DNA from: a virus
Virus record (IMG/VR): IMGVR_UViG_3300020451_002162
Span: 1-64,000 of that record
Strand: one strand, 5' to 3'
Length of the DNA: 64,000 nucleotides
Within the stretch, counting starts at the first letter, position 1. Each line of letters starts with the position of its first letter. The notes under the pieces are model-generated. The model did not search any database. It saw only the letters and a program-made list of their open reading frames with translations, and had not been told where the DNA came from. Below, piece by piece: positions 32,977-42,328 of the stretch. The translations under genes were made by a program, and so were the position numbers.

Positions 32977-35900
32977 TGTCAATTAATTATCAATGGCAAG
33001 TATCTAAAGACGGAGGAGATAACTACTCCAATATTAATTATACAGGAACTATTTTAAACTTAAGTGGAATCAAAAGACATCAAGACAATAATCTTTATAG
33101 ATGTAGAGTCAACAGAGATGGTAGCGCCAAATATAGGTACAGTAATTCCGCTAAACTTACAGTCTTTCCAGATATATCTCTTGGCAAATTACCCAGTAAC
33201 ATTTCTATAGACGACGGAAATCTTTCGCTAAGTCCGACAGTTTCTGTAGACAATAGTGCTACAACTTCTTTTCAATGGCAGTATTCAGATAACGACGGTG
33301 ATAAGTACTATAACTTACCATCGCAAACAGGATCAGGATTAACTCTTACAGGACTATCTTCCGCCAATAAAAATTGGCTATATAAATTAAAAGTAAATAG
33401 CTACTACTATTCAGGCATTATCAATACAATATTCTCTAATGCCGTCAAAGCCAACATTGATACAAATGTGCCAATTATACAAATATGGAGACAACCACAG
33501 CATTACTATATAGACACTCAATCTCAAGAAGCGAGAGCAGAATTTGATGTAACTATATCAAGCACAGGATTAGATGCAAATGGTATTCCGACTACTTTTT
33601 TCGAGTCAAGCGGAATTAGCTACGCTTGGGAACGAACAATAGATAATATTAATTGGGAACCTGTTGCTACCCATCCTAGTGGACAAAACAAATTATCTGT
33701 TTATGATCTAATAAAAGACGAAGAAGCTAGCAGTAAAACAAGTTGGCAGAATTACTATCAGACTATTGGTGCTAAGTATAGAGTAAATGCGTCTAAGGAT
33801 GGACACACCGTTCTCTCAGAAACAGCTTCATTACTCGACAAAATCAATCTTCCAGAAACTACTAATTCTGACTATAGCTCCAAAATATATAGTATGAATC
33901 ACTTTCATATTAGAACCTGTAAAGGTTTGACCTTGGGTCTTTTTAGTAATTGTCCTCAAATTCTAGAAAATAAAAATAGAAGAATTAATCTTAAACTTTT
34001 AAGCTTAGAATCTAATGGCGACAAATATGACTTGGTTCTAAATATGATCAGAGCCCCAGAGAATAATGAGACTAAACCTTACAGTATTGCCATAGAAAAC
34101 GTTTCTTTATTTAAAAACAACATATTACAACAAAACGCTCTAACAAATTTTAATTTATCAGAAAACAAAAAAACAGCATTTACTATAAACGAATCCGCCG
34201 GAGTGCAATCTTTGTCGAATAATATTTCTGCCGCTGGAGCAGGTATAGATTATGGACAAGGTTACTGTATTAATTTGTGTAATCCTCTACACGGTGATAA
34301 CTTACTTAATAATAACTATAAAAACTTTATTAGTAATTGTATAGCTAGATGTAGTAAGAAAAAATATGGCGCTATCAAAGTAGGTTTTACAACTACAGGT
34401 AGTTCGTCTGTAGATACTGATTTATTATCTAAACTCCCAACCGAACTACAAATCCAAAATGGAAACGACCGAATTGTAAATCTGAGAATTAGTTATGAAA
34501 TTATAGGTAGTGCTAGTGCAATATCAAAAAGCACATTAGCCAATGTGGATGTAGTAATATTAAACCAAGGATATAATTGGTCTTCTAGACAATTCACCGA
34601 AGCAGAGCAGTTAGCTTTAAAATACTATGTAAATGATGGTGGAGGATTAATTACATCAGAATGGGTTTTATGGAATGCTTATTACGGGAAATTCAATCAT
34701 TTAAAAGAAGTATTTGCTGCAGAACCTACCAGGTATTACAAAACAGAGAAAGAGGTTCGGTATTATCAATATGACAAAGATACTATAGTTAATAACGACA
34801 TTGAAAAAGACTTTAAATTTAGTCCTACTAATGTTGCTGGAGGAACAGAAACTACTCTAGATTCTTTTAAATCTAAAGCCCAGCTTTTTTATATTAAAGA
34901 TCCTTTACCTATAGGAATACGTTTCAAGCAATCAACATTTAATATTTTAGATTTATTCTCCTTCACAGCAAAAGAAACCGAAAATACAACATCAGTTTCT
35001 TTAGATGGATTTTCAACATTCTTTGAGGGCTCTTTTCATTGGCTAGGAAAAATAGATAAAGACGCAAAAATTGGAGGTGTTTTATATTGGGTCTATAAAT
35101 CTCTAATAGAACATTATAGGAAAGCAGAACCTGGTACTACTAAACCTAATTCAGTCTGGTCTTTAGGAAGACTTTTAGTTGGAGGCACAACAGATGGTAT
35201 TAATCCTATATTGAAAGAGTATGATTACGAGATATCCGACTTCTTATTTAGTGATAGTCAGCTTCCTTCAGCGCAAATTTCTCCAGAACAAGAACTCACT
35301 CCTAATGATAATTTCTGGAAAGATTTATCCAAACTTTTAGGAGGCCTCAGACCTGTTAATAGTTATTATAGAGATCATAGAGAAATTGTTAAAGATAATA
35401 TCAACATAACAAAGCCTTTAATAGCAGGAACCACAGCAGTTAAACCTGTGTCAGGAGAAGTGTTGCTGCCTGTATCTGTTGTCAGCTCATCAGATTTACC
35501 TATCTCTTTTACTGTTCAGAAAGCTAGTGGAGAATCTTTTAAAGATCTTTTTAGTGGTACTTTTAATAATAGTTCTATTTATATTTCAGGTATTGAATCT
35601 TCTGATATTGATGATTTGATTGATAGAAGAGTTGTATTTAAAACACCATTAAACGACGAGGGCGAATCAACCCAATTATTTAGGTTCCAATCTAGAGGAA
35701 AGGGAGGAATATTACGTCGTCCCCCATTAAACAACCAAGCGTACGTTCAAAGATTAAATCATAATGGATCAGGACTGTTTAAAAAAACAATCATGCATAC
35801 TGGAGTAAATGGCATCACATCAGAAGGAAATGCTATTCAATTAGGATCTTCTGGTAATTTAATTAGTTGGCAATATTCTTATGATGATAAAAATTATTAT

Positions 35901-36350
35901 AATATTCAAAGCGGAGGATCAATATCTGGTACAGATTGCATTCTAGCTCTTAGTAGTGGAGAATATAATAAATTTATTAGATATAAAGCCTACCCTCTTC
36001 GTAATAATATAACTTCAAATAGTATAGAACCAACTATTAATTCTGTTTCATATAGTAATTCAAATCTTTATGATCCACAAAACGATATATTTTTACATAG
36101 ACGATACAACAATTATTATACAAGTGGGGGTATATACTATTGCGATCTATATGTGTCTGTAGAAAACACTAAAGATACTTTTGTTGTAGAAGATATTACC
36201 TGGGAACAGTATAATTCTACTACAAATATATATAGTAGTGTGCCTAACACTTCGGGCAATAATGTGCTGGTGGCTAGCGGAGTAAAAGTTACTTTATTGG
36301 ATAATTATCAGTTTAGAGCTAAAATAAACAACAGGATTTTTTACACATGA
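32976..36350 (+). CDS. Large Ig-domain virion/adhesin protein with amidotransferase-like middle domain
   Basis: A 1124-residue protein. Residues 1-60 complete an Ig domain begun in the previous gene; two more follow to about 290 (FQWQYSDNDGDKYYN; ISYAWERTIDNINWEP). Near 510-590 there is a ThuA or class I amidotransferase-like stretch (VDVVILNQGYNWSSRQFTEAEQLALKYYVNDGGGLITSEWVLW). The C-terminus has more Ig-like strands (ISWQYSYDDKNYYN). No signal peptide. It is coupled to neighbours by TAATG and ATGA overlaps. A large tail-side adhesin or host-binding protein is the best reading. Confidence 0.65.
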   Translation: MSINYQWQVSKDGGDNYSNINYTGTILNLSGIKRHQDNNLYRCRVNRDGSAKYRYSNSAKLTVFPDISLGKLPSNISIDDGNLSLSPTVSVDNSATTSFQWQYSDNDGDKYYNLPSQTGSGLTLTGLSSANKNWLYKLKVNSYYYSGIINTIFSNAVKANIDTNVPIIQIWRQPQHYYIDTQSQEARAEFDVTISSTGLDANGIPTTFFESSGISYAWERTIDNINWEPVATHPSGQNKLSVYDLIKDEEASSKTSWQNYYQTIGAKYRVNASKDGHTVLSETASLLDKINLPETTNSDYSSKIYSMNHFHIRTCKGLTLGLFSNCPQILENKNRRINLKLLSLESNGDKYDLVLNMIRAPENNETKPYSIAIENVSLFKNNILQQNALTNFNLSENKKTAFTINESAGVQSLSNNISAAGAGIDYGQGYCINLCNPLHGDNLLNNNYKNFISNCIARCSKKKYGAIKVGFTTTGSSSVDTDLLSKLPTELQIQNGNDRIVNLRISYEIIGSASAISKSTLANVDVVILNQGYNWSSRQFTEAEQLALKYYVNDGGGLITSEWVLWNAYYGKFNHLKEVFAAEPTRYYKTEKEVRYYQYDKDTIVNNDIEKDFKFSPTNVAGGTETTLDSFKSKAQLFYIKDPLPIGIRFKQSTFNILDLFSFTAKETENTTSVSLDGFSTFFEGSFHWLGKIDKDAKIGGVLYWVYKSLIEHYRKAEPGTTKPNSVWSLGRLLVGGTTDGINPILKEYDYEISDFLFSDSQLPSAQISPEQELTPNDNFWKDLSKLLGGLRPVNSYYRDHREIVKDNINITKPLIAGTTAVKPVSGEVLLPVSVVSSSDLPISFTVQKASGESFKDLFSGTFNNSSIYISGIESSDIDDLIDRRVVFKTPLNDEGESTQLFRFQSRGKGGILRRPPLNNQAYVQRLNHNGSGLFKKTIMHTGVNGITSEGNAIQLGSSGNLISWQYSYDDKNYYNIQSGGSISGTDCILALSSGEYNKFIRYKAYPLRNNITSNSIEPTINSVSYSNSNLYDPQNDIFLHRRYNNYYTSGGIYYCDLYVSVENTKDTFVVEDITWEQYNSTTNIYSSVPNTSGNNVLVASGVKVTLLDNYQFRAKINNRIFYT

Positions 36351-39300
36351 GTTCTTATAATACTTTATATATCGACATAGAACAATCTCCCAGCCTTTTA
36401 TCTTCTATAGAAAGTATTAAGCTTTCATCTAACATATATTATCTAAATGCTGATCGTCAACAACTTTTATTAAATACTGCTGACGGGACGGCTAGCTATG
36501 CTTGGCTTTATTCAGCTGATGGGGGACAAACATTTAAAACTTTAAATCAAAATAGTCCTAGTTTGTCACTAGATGTGAACACATTAAACATTCAGTACAT
36601 ATATAAATTAAAAGTATCTGTAGACAGAAATTCTTCTTCTTTGTTGAGTAACAGTTCTGATACTAAAAACATTGTTTCTAATACTAGCGACAATATTATT
36701 TTAACCAATCAAGCCGATGACGATTCTGAGGTATGGTATAGCGAAGCAATAACTATTAATCATAATCTAGATTTAGAAGATATTATTGTAGATATGGCCT
36801 TAAACGATATCATAGAACAACTTGGCGACGAAATTAATTTTAATAATCAATTAGACAATCTAGAGCTAAATTCAGAATATGAAGAATCTATAGAGAACAC
36901 ACAAAATATAGAATCTGTCACTATCGGAGCAGATAGTCCTACAGGTGGTGCTGGTTATCTGACAACTACATGCTATGAAAGACGAGTCAACTATTTTTGT
37001 GGTGTCAAGATTGATTACTGTGTTAAAAAAGAAGAATTTATTTTCCCCGGCAGTGACTTTGTTTGTAATGGAATAGAAGTTTGTGCTGGAAAGTGTATAG
37101 TAGAAGAGGAAGCTTTGTTTACACTTAACCGGGAGGTTGGAGATTGGTTTAATACCAAAATAGGAAATGGTCATTATAAATGGTGTGTAGGAGGTGTTCA
37201 AACTCTAGCCCCTAGTGATTCGGTAAGTAGATTATCTGACTACGGTAGTTGCGGAGATCCTATAGCTGATCCTGAGAGAGGTAAGGCACTGTTGTGTGCT
37301 GATGCTGGAAGTGCAACCAGTTACAGAGATTGCCCTGATGTCAAGAATCATAAAGGAGGCTGTCCGGGAGAAGAATATAACATTGCACCGAGAAAATGGT
37401 GCAATCCAGAGATTTGTCCAGGAACTAGTAGCACACGGTTTAAAACCCTACTTACTCTTACATCAAGTACTAAACAACATAAATGTCACGGAAATAAATA
37501 TGTGTACCAAGGAGGCTGTTCATGTACAGATAAAAGTGGGAACACATCTGTTGAGTATGGAGGAGGTTGTGCTGGTCCGGATTGTACGTCTGTAGCTGCT
37601 CCGAGCTTAACTTATAATGGAATTATTTCGGTCAACGTAGTCGCAGAGTCTGATGGCAAGCTGTACGCTAGATTTGTAGGTCGACCCAAATTAGAATCAA
37701 ATACAACATACGAGCTAACACTTCAGGATAATTCAGAAGGTAATCATAATGCTAATGATTCACTCTTTTTCACAACAGGATATATGGAACCAGATTCAGA
37801 CATATGCGATATACACTCATTAAATCTAGGAAGTGACGATTGGGGTCCTTGTATAAATGGAGGAACTTGTTATGACGGCGACGACATTGATCCTAGTGTC
37901 AAATGTTTTGAGGGAAATGCTTACTATCAAATCATTGGCGGAGGAACAGAAACTTATAGTTGTGTAGAACACTGCGGAACAGATTCTCCTCCTATAGCAG
38001 ATGCTCCTGTCATTATAGTTGCTCCTGTTGCAAGTAGACCAAGTTCTTCGGAAGGTTTATACACACTAGACGCAGCAATCGAAAAAATAGCTGATGACAA
38101 TGATCCCGACCCGTATTATCTTAGAATAGACAGTCTCCAGAAAGATTGGAGGAAAAACACAAAATGCGAATACTATTGTGAAGTAGACTATAAGACAAAA
38201 GAATACAGAGTCGCCACTACAGCATCTATTGGGATAGGAGGTCCAAGTCTTTTCAATGCTTGTACGGCCTGTAACTGCGAAACAAGCGCAGAATGCGGAG
38301 GTTGTGAAGTATGCTGTGACGGAACATGTGTTGGATATCCTAGTGACAAAGAAAATGCTGCGTGTCATCCTTGTGCTGCAATTCCAGGAGGTGTTTGTTG
38401 TACAAGTTTTGATGCTCTAGGTAATAAGACTGTCACATGTGCTAATCCTAAATACTGTGAAGAATGCATAGGTGTTGCAAGTCCTTCTACTGGTACGACA
38501 GCTGGTGTTCCTTACAATCCTAATGACCCTACTATAGCGTGTTGTGAGGGCGTTAAATATGATCCTAGATGTAAACAATGTGAAGAAGGTACGATAACCG
38601 ACATATGCATACCTCCAAAAGTATGTACTAAATCAGGAACAAGTACTTGGGACGACTATTCTAATGATCCTCTTTTTCCAACTCAAATTACATACGACAC
38701 GTTTTCATGTATAATACCTCCTTGTCCTCATTGTACATCTGAAGCTGATGATTATGAAACATCGGGATCTTGTGTTCCCTATAACGGAAGTGTCGATGCA
38801 ATATTAGCATGTATGGAGTGTGAAGTCGTAGATAATCCTTCTTATCCTAGTTTGAGTGACGAACCACAGATGCCATTATTTACCTCTACTTTAGACGAAG
38901 GACAAACATGCTGCCAAACAGGAGCTGAAACAGCATCTCCCGCAGATGTTTGCTGTCCCGGTGATACGTACTCAATTATCTGCAGTACAGACGAAAGCTG
39001 CTGTAATGGAGACTGCTTAGATCCTGGACAATGCTGTGGAGACAGTGGCGCAGAAGATGAACCGATATGTCAGGACTGCGAAGGTAAAGAGAAATGTCCT
39101 TCAGGAACAACATGCTGCACAGGAACAGATCCAAATCCTCCATACGGAGTAATATTTGTTGGATGTGCAGATCCTAATCAGTGTCAAGAGTGTGGTAGTG
39201 GATGGGGCAACTCTCGTCAAGGTGTGCGGCCGACATATGATACTACCGACCCATGTCTAGTATGTAACGAAGGCAGTGTTGATACCGTCACTTCAGACGA

Positions 39301-39352
39301 TCCAGAAGATCCTTGTTACTCAGCCCCACAATCTATTTTCTATGAACCATAA
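36347..39352 (+). CDS. Very large Cys-rich virion-type protein
   Basis: A 1001-residue protein. Residues 20-110 are Ig-like (YAWLYSADGGQTFKTLN). From about residue 210 it is extremely Cys-rich, with many CC and CxxC pairs (CEVCCDGTCVG, GGVCCTSFDALGNKTVTCANPKYCEEC, CCNGDCLDPGQCCGDSG), repeating in loosely similar units to the end. Such a density of Cys implies many disulphides or metal sites and assembly outside the reducing cytoplasm. No signal peptide is seen. It follows the Ig protein by an ATGA overlap, likely the same virion structure. Confidence 0.65.
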   Translation: MSSYNTLYIDIEQSPSLLSSIESIKLSSNIYYLNADRQQLLLNTADGTASYAWLYSADGGQTFKTLNQNSPSLSLDVNTLNIQYIYKLKVSVDRNSSSLLSNSSDTKNIVSNTSDNIILTNQADDDSEVWYSEAITINHNLDLEDIIVDMALNDIIEQLGDEINFNNQLDNLELNSEYEESIENTQNIESVTIGADSPTGGAGYLTTTCYERRVNYFCGVKIDYCVKKEEFIFPGSDFVCNGIEVCAGKCIVEEEALFTLNREVGDWFNTKIGNGHYKWCVGGVQTLAPSDSVSRLSDYGSCGDPIADPERGKALLCADAGSATSYRDCPDVKNHKGGCPGEEYNIAPRKWCNPEICPGTSSTRFKTLLTLTSSTKQHKCHGNKYVYQGGCSCTDKSGNTSVEYGGGCAGPDCTSVAAPSLTYNGIISVNVVAESDGKLYARFVGRPKLESNTTYELTLQDNSEGNHNANDSLFFTTGYMEPDSDICDIHSLNLGSDDWGPCINGGTCYDGDDIDPSVKCFEGNAYYQIIGGGTETYSCVEHCGTDSPPIADAPVIIVAPVASRPSSSEGLYTLDAAIEKIADDNDPDPYYLRIDSLQKDWRKNTKCEYYCEVDYKTKEYRVATTASIGIGGPSLFNACTACNCETSAECGGCEVCCDGTCVGYPSDKENAACHPCAAIPGGVCCTSFDALGNKTVTCANPKYCEECIGVASPSTGTTAGVPYNPNDPTIACCEGVKYDPRCKQCEEGTITDICIPPKVCTKSGTSTWDDYSNDPLFPTQITYDTFSCIIPPCPHCTSEADDYETSGSCVPYNGSVDAILACMECEVVDNPSYPSLSDEPQMPLFTSTLDEGQTCCQTGAETASPADVCCPGDTYSIICSTDESCCNGDCLDPGQCCGDSGAEDEPICQDCEGKEKCPSGTTCCTGTDPNPPYGVIFVGCADPNQCQECGSGWGNSRQGVRPTYDTTDPCLVCNEGSVDTVTSDDPEDPCYSAPQSIFYEP

Positions 39353-39368
39353 TATCGGAGATACTTAA

Positions 39369-39836
39369 ATGAGTAGTATAAGAATAAAAAATTTACCTGC
39401 TTCTACAGGAGTTTTAAATACAGATAATCTAATTGTTAGCTCTGATGATTTAACGTATAAACTTCCTGTTTCTGGCATAAAAAAACAGCTAATAAAACAG
39501 ACGACTAATTTACGAGCAGTCGCTACCGAGTTAAATTACGATACCACAGCTAACGATATTAACAATATCATTAATGTCAATAAAAGTGTGCCGTCTACAG
39601 TAACTATAACATCTGCCGCATCAACTAGCGCAAATATAGGTGATCATATAGATGTATTTAATACTAGTTCTACTTCAGATGTGAGAATTTTATCTCCATC
39701 TGGGGTATATATAAGAAGCATGGGTAATCATGTAGATTTAACCAGGCAATATGGCGTAGGTAAAATTACTAAATTTTCCAGTAATGAATGGATGCTTACT
39801 GGAGATTTTTTCACTTCTCCTAGTGGTACATTCTAA
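39369..39836 (+). CDS. Putative tail-fibre/virion tip protein, 155 residues
   Basis: Starts SSIRIKNLPASTGVLNTDNLIVSSDDLTYKLPVSGI, a form shared with N-termini of many phage tail-fibre proteins, followed by a beta-rich domain TVTITSAASTSANIGDHIDVFN ... DVRILSPSGVYIRSMGNHV. Likely a head or tail attachment piece for fibres. A CGGAGATA ribosome site precedes it. TAATG overlap to the next gene. Confidence 0.6.
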   Translation: MSSIRIKNLPASTGVLNTDNLIVSSDDLTYKLPVSGIKKQLIKQTTNLRAVATELNYDTTANDINNIINVNKSVPSTVTITSAASTSANIGDHIDVFNTSSTSDVRILSPSGVYIRSMGNHVDLTRQYGVGKITKFSSNEWMLTGDFFTSPSGTF

Positions 39837-40228
39837 TGAAAAACAATAAACAATTGGAAAGCCTATCTAACAAGATAGCAAATGATTCAGGATTAACAGG
39901 CTGTGAAGAATATGGTAGTATTCTATTAACTATTATGATAATTGGAATAATTTTAAATTCAATTAGAGTAATTCAAGAGTGCAATAGTAGCAAATTAAAC
40001 AAAATGTCTGATGAAGAAAAACATTCTTTTCTAAAAGATCAGATTAAAACTTTATCTAGTAAACGTGGATGGTTTACTAAAATGCGTATTCGCAAAGTTA
40101 TGAGAAGAGAACTAAAAAAAGAAACATACAAACAGTATGGTGCAAATATCGTAGATAGTATTTTAAATAGTGGAGAGAATATCACGGATGATGAACTTTC
40201 ATCAATTCTGGAGGCTTTAAATGTTTAG
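39836..40228 (+). CDS. Hypothetical single-pass membrane protein
   Basis: A 130-residue protein with one membrane segment (GSILLTIMIIGIILNSI, about 27-43) and a basic helical C-terminal part (SKRGWFTKMRIRKVMRRELKKE). No family recognised. It overlaps the GlsB-like gene by 8 bases, and both could act together in the membrane. Confidence 0.6.
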   Translation: MKNNKQLESLSNKIANDSGLTGCEEYGSILLTIMIIGIILNSIRVIQECNSSKLNKMSDEEKHSFLKDQIKTLSSKRGWFTKMRIRKVMRRELKKETYKQYGANIVDSILNSGENITDDELSSILEALNV

Positions 40229-40472
40229 TATAATTATATGGTGTGTATATGGTATATTCGTCGGAGCTATTGCTAAGAGCATTGTTCCTGGAGAAGAAAA
40301 TTTTGGCTTTTTTAAGACAATAGCATTAGGAGTAGCTGGCTCATACATGGGCGGCGCTGTATTATATCTACTGGGGCAGTATAATGCACTAGAGCCTTCG
40401 GGCATATTCATGGGAATAGCTGGTGCTGTTTTAGCTTTAGTATTATATAATAAATTAGTAAATGAAAAATAG
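40221..40472 (+). CDS. GlsB/YeaQ/YmgE-family membrane protein
   Basis: An 83-residue protein with three membrane segments and the family pattern GIFVGAIAKSIVPGEENFGFFKTIALGVAGSYMGG ... GIFMGIAGAVLALVLYNKL. GAxA(K/R)xxxPG and the GxxGxxxGG helix are diagnostic of this stress-related transglycosylase-associated family. In bacteria it is a small stress membrane protein of unknown biochemistry. In a phage it might protect the membrane or act like a holin. Overlaps the next gene. Confidence 0.85.
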   Translation: MFSIIIWCVYGIFVGAIAKSIVPGEENFGFFKTIALGVAGSYMGGAVLYLLGQYNALEPSGIFMGIAGAVLALVLYNKLVNEK

Positions 40473-41415
40473 AGTTCCAGTATTATTGTGGTTGTATCAT
40501 GTCGATTTATGGCCAGAAATACTGTCTCTATTAATACCAATACAAGACCTTATTGAATTACATATAGGTCTTTATAAAAATAATGAACAAAATTTTATAG
40601 TTGAAGATAGTATAGCAACTATTTTTGATGTATATAATATAACATATCACGACAATATGGGGGGAGATGTCCTCCCTTTTCTTGAGCAGTTGAACAGTCT
40701 AAGCCCTTCTAGATTTAAGCATGATACATTCTTAAAGATACACACTAAAAAAAGTTTATTTGCAGGAAAGATTAATTGGAGAATTATACTTTTACATAAT
40801 CTTATGGGTAGTAGGTCTATTTTTCTAAAAAATTTAGACAAACTTAAAGACAATAAGTGTGGTGCTCTTACATGCTCTAATTTAATTCTGAGTGATATGG
40901 AACATACAAACAAAAGTATTATAGAAGACATATCAGAAAATATACTATCTATTCCATATGAGAAAGTAAAGAATAAAAAATTCTGTGGAGGTAATATGTT
41001 TTTTGGTAAAATCTCTACTTTTCGTTCTTATTTTAATAGTGATACATTATCCTTAATTAGGCCAAAATTAAAAAAAGAAAAAGGCAAAATTAGTGATGTT
41101 AAAAAAGGAACATATGCACACAGTCTAGAAAGACTATTCGGGTATATTGTATTAGATAATAATCAAAAAATAATTCCTTCAGCACTAGAAGCGACCAAGA
41201 TACTTAATCCACTTGCGCAAAACAATAAACTTCATATAATACTATTGTACGATGAGATTTCTTGCTACATTCACGAAGATATCAATGTCTGTGGTAAAAT
41301 TCTATCTCGTTCTGATAAAGCCATAGAGATAGAGTGGTTTCATTTAACCAATCCGGTAATTAAAAAATACAAATATATTTCAAATAATACGCTAGTAGCT
41401 GATGCACAAAAATAG
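40462..41415 (+). CDS. RgpF-like (rhamnan synthesis) glycosyltransferase
   Basis: A 317-residue protein. VPVLLWLYHVDLWPEILSLL, FLKIHTKKS with a following WR, and FCGGNMFFGKISTFR are hallmarks of the RgpF (rhamnan synthesis F) family. These transfer rhamnose or related deoxysugars to cell-wall polysaccharides. It lies directly before a GDP-fucose synthase-like gene, which suggests use of a 6-deoxyhexose donor. Confidence 0.8.
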   Translation: MKNRVPVLLWLYHVDLWPEILSLLIPIQDLIELHIGLYKNNEQNFIVEDSIATIFDVYNITYHDNMGGDVLPFLEQLNSLSPSRFKHDTFLKIHTKKSLFAGKINWRIILLHNLMGSRSIFLKNLDKLKDNKCGALTCSNLILSDMEHTNKSIIEDISENILSIPYEKVKNKKFCGGNMFFGKISTFRSYFNSDTLSLIRPKLKKEKGKISDVKKGTYAHSLERLFGYIVLDNNQKIIPSALEATKILNPLAQNNKLHIILLYDEISCYIHEDINVCGKILSRSDKAIEIEWFHLTNPVIKKYKYISNNTLVADAQK

Positions 41416-42328
41416 GATATTATTAACAGGTGGCTCAGGCTTTTTGGGTAAACATGTATATAAAAATTTATTAGAGAATAATTACAAAGATATTTATATC
41501 CCCAGAAAAGTAGATTACGACCTAAGAAACTTGTCAAAATGCAATGATTTATTTAGGTCCGTTAACCCAGATACTGTTATCCACTTAGCCGCAACATGTG
41601 GTGGTATAGGCGCTAATATGCGATCTCCCGGTAGGTATTTTTACGATAATATGTCTATGGGTCTAAATATAATAGAGCAAGCTAGATTGAATAATGTTAA
41701 AAAATTCATACTGATTGGTACTGTCTGTGCCTATCCAAAATTGTGCAATATTCCTTTTCAAGAAAAAGATATATGGAAAGGATATCCAGAAGAAACTAAT
41801 GCCCCATACGGAGTAGCGAAAAAATCTTTATTCGTTATGTTGGACGCATATAATAAAGAGTATGGTTTTAATAGTACGATTTTAGTGCCATCAAATCTAT
41901 ATGGTCCCTATGATAATTTTGAAGATCATTCAAGTCACGTTATACCTGCCCTAATTAAAAAAATTGATTATGCAAATAAAAATGGGGAAGACACGGTTGT
42001 TATATGGGGAGATGGTTCTGTAAGTAGAGAATTTCTATATGCAGATCAAGCAGCTAAGGCAATTGTTAAAAGCATAAACGTAAATACAGGACCTAGCCCA
42101 ATTAATCTTGGTTCTGGAGAAGAAATAACCATAAAAAATCTTGTCAATAAACTTGTACATAAAATGAACTTTAATGGCTCAATATCTTGGGATACATCCA
42201 AACCAAACGGACAACCTAGAAGATGTATAAATGCTAATAAGGCTATGTCTTATTTAGGCTGGCAAAATCAAGTAAATATAGACAAAGGACTAGATATGAC
42301 TCTGGAGTGGTATAATAATGACGTATAA
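41402..42328 (+). CDS. fcl: GDP-L-fucose synthase-like epimerase/reductase
   Basis: A 308-residue SDR enzyme. NAD(P)-binding GGSGFLG (10-16), VIHLAATCGGIGANMRSPGRYFYDNM, catalytic YGVAKKS (Tyr-x3-Lys) and SNLYGPYDNFEDHSSHVIPALIKKI with SREFLYADQAA match GDP-4-keto-6-deoxymannose epimerase/reductase closely. It makes GDP-L-fucose, given GDP-mannose 4,6-dehydratase from host or elsewhere. It overlaps both neighbours, an RgpF-like and a giant glycosyltransferase. Confidence 0.92.
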   Translation: MHKNRILLTGGSGFLGKHVYKNLLENNYKDIYIPRKVDYDLRNLSKCNDLFRSVNPDTVIHLAATCGGIGANMRSPGRYFYDNMSMGLNIIEQARLNNVKKFILIGTVCAYPKLCNIPFQEKDIWKGYPEETNAPYGVAKKSLFVMLDAYNKEYGFNSTILVPSNLYGPYDNFEDHSSHVIPALIKKIDYANKNGEDTVVIWGDGSVSREFLYADQAAKAIVKSINVNTGPSPINLGSGEEITIKNLVNKLVHKMNFNGSISWDTSKPNGQPRRCINANKAMSYLGWQNQVNIDKGLDMTLEWYNNDV

